A DNA stretch of 64,000 nt from positions 186,001-250,000 of the forward strand of contig NZ_JAAWWK010000004.1 in NCBI RefSeq assembly GCF_012272835.1. The letters are read 5' to 3'. The DNA comes from Spongiibacter thalassae. Lineage in GTDB: Bacteria; Pseudomonadota; Gammaproteobacteria; Pseudomonadales; Spongiibacteraceae. The notes beneath the pieces are model-generated. The model searched no databases, was not told the origin of the DNA, and saw only the letters and a list, made by a program, of their open reading frames with translations. Positions 8,157-16,480 of this stretch are shown in pieces; the stretch's first letter is position 1; each line of letters starts with the position of its first letter. The position numbers and the translations under genes were made by a program.

Positions 8157-11084
8157 TTAACCAGCTTGATCCGCCACCATCAACCGTTGCCACAGACGTT
8201 GAACATTGGCGCGTTCCGCCGTCAGCAGTGTATCGTCGAGCAAGCCCTTCTGTTCCTGAAGGCTGGCCCGATGCGACTCACTGCGAAAGGCAATATACGC
8301 GTCGATCAGCGCCTGAGTATCTGCCTCGGGAATCAAACCTCGCTCGCGAAGGGATTCGAGAATGCGGATATTATCAGTGTAGTTATGCAGCGGCGGGTGC
8401 AGATGCGACCAAGCTAAAACGGCGTATTGCACCATAAATTCAATATCAACGATACCACCCAGCCCCTGTTTAAGATGAAATTTGCCATTTTTTTCGCCAC
8501 CGGCTGGCAGCAGGTGTTGACGCATTTTTTCGCGCATGGCCACCACATCTTCGCGCAGCGCTGCTTGATCCCGCTGTATTTGCAGAATTTCGCCGCGCAG
8601 TTCGTTAAATTTCGCCGCCAGCACCTCGTCACCCACTACCACCCGCGCCCGCACCAGGGCCTGATGCTCCCAGGTCCAGGCCTGGCCACGCTGGTAGTCG
8701 CGAAAGGCAGAAAAAGAGCTGACCAACAAGCCGGAATTGCCCGAGGGCCGCAGGCGCATATCAACCTCATACAAAGCGCCCAGGCGGGTCGTCGCCGACA
8801 GGATATGAATAATGCGCTGCCCCAAACGGGTGTAGAACATATTGCTGTCGAGTGGCCGCTCGCCATCGGTGATCGCCCCGGCAGGAGCGTCGTGCAGAAA
8901 CACCAGGTCGAGATCCGAGCCATAGCCCAGTTCAATACCGCCCATTTTGCCGTAGCCCAACACCACGAAATGGCGGCGCTCGCTGGGCAGGCCGTCGGTG
9001 GCGGTCGGCGCACCGTGCTTTTCCACAAGGTTTTGCCAGGCGATATCCACCACCGCTTCCAGCACCACTTCGGCAATGGCGGTAAGGTAATCACTCACTT
9101 TCATCAGCGGCAGGCTGCCGCCTATTTCAGAGGCCGCTACCCGCAATACGTGGGCCAGACGGAAGTAACGCAGCGCCTCCATCTGGGCTTCCAAATCCTG
9201 TTCGTCGATGCGCAGCATACGCTGACGCAGTTCGCTGTGCAGGCCGTCCTTGTCCGGCACCGAATACAGGCTGCGGGCATCCAGCAACTCGTCGAGGAGC
9301 ACCGGGTGGGCCGCCAGCTGACGCGACACCCAGGGGCTGGCGTCGCACAGCCTTACCAACTGGCGCAGTGCGCCGGGGTTTTCCATTAACAACACGAGAT
9401 AGGCGGTACGTCGCAACACCGACTCAATCAGCGGCAGTAGTCGCAACAGGGTGCGCCCGGGCTCTTCGGCCTCCGACAGCTGCTCCAGCAGTAACGGCAG
9501 AAAATCGTCGAGCCGCTCCCGCGCGCTGCCCTGCATTCGCTGCACCACCGCACCGCCCAGCAACGCGACCAGTCGCCGCGCCACTTCCTCGGCGTCGTCG
9601 TATCCGGCAGCGGTGAACGCAGCGGCAAGTTCCTCCTGATCGGCGTCTTCGATCAAGGCCTGCCACTCATTGAGGTGGTCCTTGTTCAGTGAGGTCTCTT
9701 CGTCGGGCGACGCGATGACATTGGCGAAATGTTCGGCGACACGCCCGCGCAGCCGCGCCAGCTCCTCGGCAAAATCATCCCACCCGGAAAAGCCCATTGC
9801 CCAGGCCAGCGCCGCCTGGGCATCTTCTGCTGCGGGGAGCTTCTGGGTTTGTTCGTCGCGCCAGGCCTGGATGGCGTGCTCGGTATTGCGCAGGAACACG
9901 TTGGCCGCCTGAAGGTCTGCCACCACCGGAGCGGGCAGCAGCTCCATGTCCCGCAAATTGGTCAAAATCGTCTGCAGCGCCCGCTCCTGTAACTCCGGCT
10001 CCTGACCGCCGCGAATCAACTGAAAACACTGGGCGATAAATTCAATTTCGCGAATACCGCCGGAGCCCAGCTTGATGTTGTCCTGCAAACTGCGGCGCAC
10101 CACTTCGCGCTGTATCATGCCCTTCATATCACGCAGGGAGTCTATCGCCGAAAAGTCCAGATAACGGCGATAAACAAAGGGCCGCAGTCGCGCCATCAGC
10201 CCATTTCCCACCTTGGGGTCGCCGGCGATGCAGCGGGCCTTGATGAGCGCGTAACGCTCCCAGTCCCGCCCCTGATCTTCGTAGTATTCCTCCAGTGCAT
10301 CAAAGCTCACTACCAGTGGGCCGCTCTGGCCATAGGGGCGCAGTCGCATATCAACCCGGAACACAAAGCCATCACCGGTGCGGGCATCCAGAGCCTTGAT
10401 CAGGCGCTGCCCCAAACGGATAAAAAACTGCTGATTATCGACGGTACGCGGCCCGCCAACGGTCTCCCCGGCCTCGGGGTAACTGAACACTAAATCGATA
10501 TCCGAGGATAAATTGAGCTCCCCTGCACCGAGCTTGCCCATCGCGATCACCAACATCCGCTGGGGCACCCCGGCCCGGGATTGCGGCTCGCCCCACTCCC
10601 GGCATAACTCCTCGTGCAGCCAGTCCAGAGCGCGGCGCACACAGACCTCGGCCAAAGCGGATAAGTCCGCAACAGTGGCCTCCATCGGCGCCACACGGTT
10701 GATGTCCCGCCAGACAATACGCAGCCAGTGACGGTGCCGGAATTGACGTAAACACGCTCCCAGTTCATCGGCGTTAGTACAAGCGGCGCTCGCCGCGGCC
10801 AACTCACCGTCGATAGCACCCGCTGCCAAGGGCTGGTCGAGGGCACCGCTGTCAGCCAGCTCGATCAGCATTGCCGGGTAGCGTGTACAGTAATCGGCAA
10901 AGGCGGGACTGCAGGCCATTGCCTTCAACAATTGCGGGCGGGCTGGCGAATCGGCAAAGCCTTGGTACCACTGCGCCTGCTCGGGGCTGCAACGCTCCAG
11001 CAAACCCACCCAGCGGGCGCGCAGGCCCGGTTGAAGAGCGACGGGAACGGTATCGCTGTTACGCAGTAAATCGACCTGAGTCAT
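8157..11084 (-). CDS. glnE: Bifunctional glutamine synthetase adenylyltransferase/deadenylase
   Basis: 975-residue nitrogen-control enzyme that adenylylates and de-adenylylates glutamine synthetase in response to PII. Two nucleotidyltransferase domains are visible, each with its GSD/DLD-type motif: MGKLGAGELNLSSDIDLVF in the N-terminal half (about residues 187-205) and GYGKMGGIELGYGSDLDLVF in the C-terminal half (about 706-725). Repeated RLRP boxes and the family length (E. coli 946) agree. It precedes ilvE by 33 bp and follows the GspE-like gene by 36 bp. Confidence 0.97.
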   Translation of the reverse strand: MTQVDLLRNSDTVPVALQPGLRARWVGLLERCSPEQAQWYQGFADSPARPQLLKAMACSPAFADYCTRYPAMLIELADSGALDQPLAAGAIDGELAAASAACTNADELGACLRQFRHRHWLRIVWRDINRVAPMEATVADLSALAEVCVRRALDWLHEELCREWGEPQSRAGVPQRMLVIAMGKLGAGELNLSSDIDLVFSYPEAGETVGGPRTVDNQQFFIRLGQRLIKALDARTGDGFVFRVDMRLRPYGQSGPLVVSFDALEEYYEDQGRDWERYALIKARCIAGDPKVGNGLMARLRPFVYRRYLDFSAIDSLRDMKGMIQREVVRRSLQDNIKLGSGGIREIEFIAQCFQLIRGGQEPELQERALQTILTNLRDMELLPAPVVADLQAANVFLRNTEHAIQAWRDEQTQKLPAAEDAQAALAWAMGFSGWDDFAEELARLRGRVAEHFANVIASPDEETSLNKDHLNEWQALIEDADQEELAAAFTAAGYDDAEEVARRLVALLGGAVVQRMQGSARERLDDFLPLLLEQLSEAEEPGRTLLRLLPLIESVLRRTAYLVLLMENPGALRQLVRLCDASPWVSRQLAAHPVLLDELLDARSLYSVPDKDGLHSELRQRMLRIDEQDLEAQMEALRYFRLAHVLRVAASEIGGSLPLMKVSDYLTAIAEVVLEAVVDIAWQNLVEKHGAPTATDGLPSERRHFVVLGYGKMGGIELGYGSDLDLVFLHDAPAGAITDGERPLDSNMFYTRLGQRIIHILSATTRLGALYEVDMRLRPSGNSGLLVSSFSAFRDYQRGQAWTWEHQALVRARVVVGDEVLAAKFNELRGEILQIQRDQAALREDVVAMREKMRQHLLPAGGEKNGKFHLKQGLGGIVDIEFMVQYAVLAWSHLHPPLHNYTDNIRILESLRERGLIPEADTQALIDAYIAFRSESHRASLQEQKGLLDDTLLTAERANVQRLWQRLMVADQAG

Positions 11085-11120
11085 CGAGCTTTCCTTTTTA
11101 TTTTGCTGTGGCCTGCGCTC

Positions 11121-12911
11121 TCAGGGCCGGTGTACCGGCGGCGCGACGCGAAGAATTTCGGCGATGGTGGTCTCTCCGGCGGCGACCTTGCGCGCACCGC
11201 TGAGGCGCAGCGTTCTCATACCCTTTTTCATCGCCAGCAGGCGCAATTCATCCAGTGCGACATCGTCTTTAATTGCCGCCTGAATTTCGCCCTCTACCGT
11301 CAGAATTTCATACACCCCCTGACGGCCGTAGAAGCCGGTATTACGGCACTCCAGACAACCCTCGGCGTGAAAATACCGCGCCGGGGCGGCCAGCTTCCAC
11401 GGAGCGGTCAGCGCCGACCATTCCACCCCGTTGGGATCAACCTCCTCCACGGTCTGGGGCGCCTTGCAATGGGGGCACAGGGTACGCACCAGCCGCTGGG
11501 CCATCACCCCAAGCACAGTGGCACGAATCAAATACGCAGGCACCCCCAGCTCCAGCAGCCGCGTCACCGCCGAGGGCGCGTCGTTGGTATGCAGGGTGGA
11601 GATCACCAGGTGGCCGGTGAGGGCGGCCTGTATCGCCATTTCGGCGGTTTCCAGATCGCGGATTTCGCCGATCATGATGATGTCCGGGTCCTGGCGCAGC
11701 AGGGCACGCACCCCGCCGGCAAAATCAAGGTTGATGTTGTGCTGGACCTGCATTTGATTGAAGGCGTCCTCGACCATTTCGATGGGGTCTTCAATGGTGC
11801 AGACATTGACCTCGGAACTGGCGATTTGACGCAGGCTGGAATAAAGCGTGGTGGTTTTACCGGACCCGGTCGGCCCGGTCACCAGCACAATACCGTGGGC
11901 CGCACCGATCATCGACCGCCACCGGCTCAGGTCTTCACCGCGCAAACCCAGCTGATCGAAGGAGCGCAGCAGTACCTCGGGGTCGAAGATCCGCATCACC
12001 AGCTTTTCGCCAAAGGCCGTCGGCAGGGTAGACAGGCGCAGCTCTATCTCCTCACCGTTGGGGTTTTTGGTTTTCAGGCGGCCGTCCTGGGGGCGACGTT
12101 TTTCCGCCACATCCATTCGTCCGAGAATTTTCAGGCGGCTGACCACCGCGGTGAGCACCGCTGCGGGTAGTTGATAGACGGTGTAAAGCACGCCGTCGAT
12201 ACGAAAGCGCACATTGCCCTGATCCCGGCGCGGCTCGATATGAATATCACTCGCGCGCTGGTCATAGGCGTACTGGAGTAGCCAATCCACAATATTAACG
12301 ACATGGCTGTCGTTGGCATCCAGATCCTTCTGCTTGCTGATCTCCAGCAGCTGCTCAAGGTTGGCGCTGCCCCCGGATTTGCGGTCCTCGCCACTGGCCC
12401 CGCGCACCGAGCGCGCCAGGCTGTAAAACTCGACCGTAAAGCGGTCGATGGCCTCGGGGTCGGCCAATACTCGGCGAATGGGGCGGTTGAGAATATGTTG
12501 AAGGTCCTTCACCCAGGTGCTGACCTTCGGCTCGGCGCAGGCTATGACCACCTCGTCATGGGTCGAGGCCACTGCCAGAATGCGGTGGCGCTGGGCAAAG
12601 GCAAAGGACATTACCTCCGTGACTGACGGCACATCGACCTTTAGCGGATCAATACGCATGCACCCCATTTCGCACTCGCCGCCGAGCCATTCGAGAATAC
12701 TGTCTATACTCAGGCAGGTATCGGCGCGGCGGGCATCGGCAATTTGCTGGCTGGCGAGGAAATTCACCGGGTGTTGCAGACGGTCGCCCCGGCGTGGCGG
12801 CGACAGTGACACCCGTTTTGCTGACGCACTGGCCAGTAGTCCGGCCTCGACCAGTCCCCGCACCAGTAATCCGGTGTCCAAGGGGCCCTTATGGGACGAC
12901 AAAACCGACAT
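11121..12911 (-). CDS. Orphan GspE/PilB-family secretion ATPase
   Basis: 596-residue hexameric traffic ATPase of the type II secretion/type IV pilus class. In order: an N-terminal GspE_N-like part (about 1-170), RASDIHIEPR (Asp box), Walker A GPTGSGKTT near residue 350, the LRQDPDIIMIGEIRDLETA Walker B/Asp region, HLVISTLHTNDA (His box), and a tetracysteine zinc element (CPHC ... CLECRN) near 490-525. No secretin, pseudopilin or pilus gene lies within this window, so its partners must be elsewhere. It is the first gene of the glnE-ilvE group. Whether it serves secretion, pili or DNA uptake cannot be decided here. Confidence 0.88.
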   Translation of the reverse strand: MSVLSSHKGPLDTGLLVRGLVEAGLLASASAKRVSLSPPRRGDRLQHPVNFLASQQIADARRADTCLSIDSILEWLGGECEMGCMRIDPLKVDVPSVTEVMSFAFAQRHRILAVASTHDEVVIACAEPKVSTWVKDLQHILNRPIRRVLADPEAIDRFTVEFYSLARSVRGASGEDRKSGGSANLEQLLEISKQKDLDANDSHVVNIVDWLLQYAYDQRASDIHIEPRRDQGNVRFRIDGVLYTVYQLPAAVLTAVVSRLKILGRMDVAEKRRPQDGRLKTKNPNGEEIELRLSTLPTAFGEKLVMRIFDPEVLLRSFDQLGLRGEDLSRWRSMIGAAHGIVLVTGPTGSGKTTTLYSSLRQIASSEVNVCTIEDPIEMVEDAFNQMQVQHNINLDFAGGVRALLRQDPDIIMIGEIRDLETAEMAIQAALTGHLVISTLHTNDAPSAVTRLLELGVPAYLIRATVLGVMAQRLVRTLCPHCKAPQTVEEVDPNGVEWSALTAPWKLAAPARYFHAEGCLECRNTGFYGRQGVYEILTVEGEIQAAIKDDVALDELRLLAMKKGMRTLRLSGARKVAAGETTIAEILRVAPPVHRP

Positions 12912-13049
12912 TCATTCTCCAAATTGTCACAGTTGTCCGAAATGATAATAGCTGGCGATGGACGCGGGAATAACGCCGCAAGACCACTGACTGCGAAAGT
13001 TTACAGCATAGCTTCACCGCCAGTGCGATGCACTGATTGTGAACAAAAC

Positions 13050-13079
13050 TGGTGACTGACCCCGCTCCGTCCGTATAAT
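13050..13079 (+). promoter_or_regulatory. Probable sigma70 promoter of the phosphate transport pair
   Basis: A perfect TATAAT (13074-13079) with a weak TGGTGA -35 (13050-13055) 18 bp upstream; it sits 44 bp before the GTG start of the DUF47 gene. I saw no convincing Pho box. Confidence 0.5.
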
Positions 13080-13123
13080 CCGCCGCAGGTCGCACCCCAA
13101 AAACCGACAATGGAGCCTTTATC

Positions 13124-13801
13124 GTGCCCTTGAATCAGTTGAACAACCTGTTTGGCAAGTCGCCCTTCAACCCGATCCAGAAGCATATCCAGAAGGCGGA
13201 AGCCTGCGCCCAGGGCCTGCGGCCCTTTATCGCAGCGGTCATCGCCGAAGACTGGGATGCCGCGCTGGCCGCCCAACAGCACATCGTCACCCTGGAGAAC
13301 GAGGCCGATGAACTGAAAAAGCACATTCGGCTGAATATGCCCCGTAGCCTGTTCATGCCCGTGCCGCGACCCGATCTGCTTGATCTGGTGACCATGCAGG
13401 ATCGCATCGCCAACTGCGCCAAGGATGTGGCCGGATTGATGCTCGGCCGCAAAATGCGCATTCCCGACGTGCTGACCACCAGCATGACCGAATACGTCGA
13501 TCTGGCCGTTCGCACCGCCTCCCAGGCGCGCGGTGCCATCGACGAGCTGGACGAATTGCTGGAAACCGGCTTTCGCGGCAGGGAAGTGGAATTGGTCGAA
13601 AAAATGATCGAAGACCTCGATCAACTGGAGTCTGCCGCCGATCAACTGCAGATCAGCATCCGCGGCGACCTGTACAGCATTGAACGCGACCTGCCACCGG
13701 TGGACGTAATGTTCCTCTACCGCATCATCGAGCTGATCGGCGAGCTGTCAGACAAATCGCAGAAAGTAGGCTCGCGCCTGCAGGTCATTATCGCCCGCTA
13801 A
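13124..13801 (+). CDS. DUF47/TIGR00153 PhoU-like accessory protein
   Basis: 225-residue all-helical protein of the DUF47 (TIGR00153) family, distantly PhoU-like, usually encoded next to a PiT phosphate permease and thought to modulate it. N-terminus MPLNQLNNLFGKSPFNPIQKH; helical segments with LENEADELKKHI and the C-terminal LIGELSDKSQKVGSRLQV are typical. GTG start at 13124 is supported by GGAG about nine bases upstream. The transporter follows after 38 bp. Confidence 0.88.
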   Translation: MPLNQLNNLFGKSPFNPIQKHIQKAEACAQGLRPFIAAVIAEDWDAALAAQQHIVTLENEADELKKHIRLNMPRSLFMPVPRPDLLDLVTMQDRIANCAKDVAGLMLGRKMRIPDVLTTSMTEYVDLAVRTASQARGAIDELDELLETGFRGREVELVEKMIEDLDQLESAADQLQISIRGDLYSIERDLPPVDVMFLYRIIELIGELSDKSQKVGSRLQVIIAR

Positions 13802-13839
13802 GCGCGCCGGGTGGAAATTCGCTAGTTAAAGGAACTCAC

Positions 13840-15102
13840 ATGTCTATTATCGCTGAACACGGGCAGTTGCTGCTCATCCTCGGCTGCCTATTCGGCTTCT
13901 TTATGGCCTGGGGTGTTGGAGCCAACGACGTTGCCAACGCCATGGGGACCTCTGTCGGTGCCAAGGCACTGACCATCAAGCAAGCCATTCTGATCGCCAT
14001 GCTGTTCGAATTCTGCGGCGCCTACCTCGCCGGGGGAGAGGTTACCCAGACCATCCGCAAGGGCATTCTCGACCCCAGCTTTGTGGCTGATACCCCTGAA
14101 TTACTAGTCTACGGAATGCTATCGGCCCTGCTCGCCGCAGGCACATGGCTGCTGGTGGCCAGTATGATGGGCTGGCCGGTATCCACCACCCACTCCATTG
14201 TTGGCGCCCTGGTTGGCTTCGCCGCTGTGGGTATCGACGTAGATGCGGTCGCCTGGGGTAAGGTCGGTCAGATTGTTGCCAGCTGGGTGGTCTCACCGGT
14301 ATTGGCGGGCACCATATCCTTTGGCCTGTTCCTCAGCGCCCAGAATCTGATCCTCAACGCCGACAAGCCTTTTGAAGCGGCCAAGCGCTACATTCCGTTC
14401 TACCTGTTCCTTGTCGGCTTTATGATCGCGATGGTCACCCTGACCAAAGGTCTGAAGCATATTGGCCTTGGCCTGAACTTCGGCGAATGCCTGGTCTACG
14501 CCGCCTTCGCCGGCCTCGTCATTACCGCCATTGGTCAGTTGTTCCTGTCCCGCATCACCGACACCCCCAGTAAGGACGGCAACCGTTTCGCCAGCGTCGA
14601 GCGGGTGTTTGCGGTATTGATGGTATTCACTGCCTGCGCCATGGCCTTTGCCCACGGCTCCAACGACGTTGCCAATGCCATTGGCCCTGTGGCCGCAGTG
14701 GTCAGCGTGATTCAGTCCGGCGGCGAAATAGCCGCGAAAGCCGCTCTGCCCTGGTGGGTGTTGCTGCTGGGCGCGGCGGGTATTGTGTTTGGTCTGGCCA
14801 CCTACGGTTTCAAGGTCATCGCCACCGTCGGCACCAAAATCACCGAATTGACCCCAAGCCGGGGCTTCGCGGCGGAACTCGGCGCGGCGACCACGGTGGT
14901 ACTGGCCTCGGCCACTGGCCTGCCGATCTCAACCACCCACACCCTGGTTGGCGCGGTACTCGGTGTCGGTCTGGCCCGGGGCATTGCTGCACTCAACCTG
15001 CGGGTGATTCGCAACATCTTTATGTCGTGGATTGTCACCCTGCCAGCCGGTGCGGGCCTGGCAATTGTGTTCTTCTTCACCTTCAAGGCTATCTTCGGCT
15101 AA
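13840..15102 (+). CDS. PiT-family inorganic phosphate transporter
   Basis: 420-residue inner-membrane cation/phosphate symporter. Two inverted PHO-4 signatures are clear: GVGANDVANAMGTSVGAKAL (about residues 26-45) and the second GSNDVANAIGPVAAVV (about 275-290). Repeated GxPxSTTH motifs (GWPVSTTHSIVGA, GLPISTTHTLVGA) mark the two halves. Many hydrophobic helices. It forms a two-gene unit with the preceding DUF47 protein. Low-affinity phosphate uptake is the expected function; metal-phosphate or sulfate cannot be excluded. Confidence 0.93.
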   Translation: MSIIAEHGQLLLILGCLFGFFMAWGVGANDVANAMGTSVGAKALTIKQAILIAMLFEFCGAYLAGGEVTQTIRKGILDPSFVADTPELLVYGMLSALLAAGTWLLVASMMGWPVSTTHSIVGALVGFAAVGIDVDAVAWGKVGQIVASWVVSPVLAGTISFGLFLSAQNLILNADKPFEAAKRYIPFYLFLVGFMIAMVTLTKGLKHIGLGLNFGECLVYAAFAGLVITAIGQLFLSRITDTPSKDGNRFASVERVFAVLMVFTACAMAFAHGSNDVANAIGPVAAVVSVIQSGGEIAAKAALPWWVLLLGAAGIVFGLATYGFKVIATVGTKITELTPSRGFAAELGAATTVVLASATGLPISTTHTLVGAVLGVGLARGIAALNLRVIRNIFMSWIVTLPAGAGLAIVFFFTFKAIFG

Positions 15103-15227
15103 CAGCCGATACGGTGCGACCCGGTCAAAGGGTCGCACCCCTCTCCCCACCGAATTTTCCTGCGCCCCTGTTCCGCATTGGGTTTCGGCCATACAATAGG
15201 CTTCCCCCACGCCCGAGTTACGCCGTA

Positions 15228-16385
15228 ATGAACACCCCCCGCCTACTTGACATGATGGGCCAGCTCATTGCCCTGCCCTCTGTGAGCGCCACCAGCGAAC
15301 GCTGGGACATGGGCAATCGCAAGGTCATCGAACAACTGGCCAACTGGCTGGAACCACTGGGGTTCAAGGTGCGCATCATGCCCCTGGCCAACCCCGACAA
15401 AGCCAACCTTATTGCGACCTACGGCAGTGGCGAAGGCGGCTTGGTATTGGCCGGTCACACCGACACCGTGCCCTATGACGAGGCCAAATGGCAGTCAGAC
15501 CCCTTTACCCTCAGCGAACGCGACAACCGCTACTACGGCCTGGGCAGCGCCGACATGAAGGGCTTTTTTGCACTGGTCATCGAAGCCCTCAAACCAATGC
15601 TCGAGCAGAATTTCAAGTCACCGTTAATCATTCTGGCCACCGCCGACGAAGAGAGCAGCATGGACGGTGCCCGGGCACTGGTTAAAGCCGACCTCAGCGG
15701 CGCCCGCTACGCCATTGTCGGCGAACCTACCGGCCTGCGCCCTATTCGCGCCCACAAGGGCATGATGATGGAAGGCATTACCATTACCGGCCGCAGCGGC
15801 CACAGCTCGAACCCTGCACTGGGCAACAACGCCCTGGAAGCCATGCATGAGGTTATGGGCGCGCTGATGACCCTGCGCGGACAACTGCAACAGCAGTACC
15901 ATCACCCCGGCTTTGCGGTGCCCGGCCCCAGCATGAACTTCGGCTGCATCCACGGCGGCGACAACCCCAACCGCATCTGCGGCCAGTGCGAGCTGCACTT
16001 CGACATTCGCCCGGTGCCCGGAATGGAAGTTGCCGCCACCCGCGAACGCTTGCAACAACTGCTTACCCCCATTGCCGAACGCCGCAAAATCAATATTGGC
16101 CTGCGCGAACTGATGCCCGGCATCGAGGCCTACGAGCAGGCTGCCAACTCCGAACTGGTGCAAATGGTTGAGCAGCTGACGGGACTTGGCGCAGAAACCG
16201 TCGGCTTTGCCACTGAAGCCTCGTTTTTCCAAAAGCTGGGAATGCAAACCATTGTGATGGGGCCGGGCCATATCGATCAGGCCCATCAACCCGACGAATA
16301 CCTGGGCGCGGACCAAATCACCGACGGCATCACCCTGCTGCAGCAACTGATCGCAAAAGTCTGTCTGCACCAAAACAAAGCATAG
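15228..16385 (+). CDS. argE: Acetylornithine deacetylase
   Basis: M20 zinc peptidase-family enzyme that releases ornithine from N-acetylornithine in arginine synthesis. ATG 15228 gives 385 residues (E. coli 383). Metal-site motifs: GHTDTVPYD (about 79-87), GLGSADMKGFFA (about 105-116), TADEESSMDGA, and the dimerisation-domain GRSGHSSNP. The frame is open upstream inside the phosphate transporter, but that part is not ArgE. A TACAAT -10-like element is at 15192. The stop TAG shares its last base with a 26-bp palindromic repeat. argB, of the same pathway, lies 35 kb away. Confidence 0.93.
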   Translation: MNTPRLLDMMGQLIALPSVSATSERWDMGNRKVIEQLANWLEPLGFKVRIMPLANPDKANLIATYGSGEGGLVLAGHTDTVPYDEAKWQSDPFTLSERDNRYYGLGSADMKGFFALVIEALKPMLEQNFKSPLIILATADEESSMDGARALVKADLSGARYAIVGEPTGLRPIRAHKGMMMEGITITGRSGHSSNPALGNNALEAMHEVMGALMTLRGQLQQQYHHPGFAVPGPSMNFGCIHGGDNPNRICGQCELHFDIRPVPGMEVAATRERLQQLLTPIAERRKINIGLRELMPGIEAYEQAANSELVQMVEQLTGLGAETVGFATEASFFQKLGMQTIVMGPGHIDQAHQPDEYLGADQITDGITLLQQLIAKVCLHQNKA

Positions 16386-16410
16386 GGGTCTGTCCCCGGG
16401 GACAGACCCC
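16385..16410. repeat. Dispersed palindromic repeat, copy 1
   Basis: Perfect 26-bp palindrome made of GGGGTCTGTCCCC followed by its reverse complement. It begins in the argE stop codon. The same sequence is found at 36634-36659 (inside a longer palindrome) and 44723-44748. As RNA it would form a 13-bp hairpin without a loop; there is no T-run, so it is not a standard terminator. Confidence 0.95.
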
Positions 16411-16480
16411 TTAAATGCTGGCAATCGCCTAACAGGGCGCTATAGTTAATCATTGTCGATAATCGTACAGGACAGGGATA

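Noticed and set aside
8427-9389. 320-codon plus-strand frame
   Set aside because: Antisense to glnE; no recognisable domain.
11103-12170. 355-codon plus-strand frame
   Set aside because: Antisense to the GspE-like ATPase with intact motifs on the other strand.
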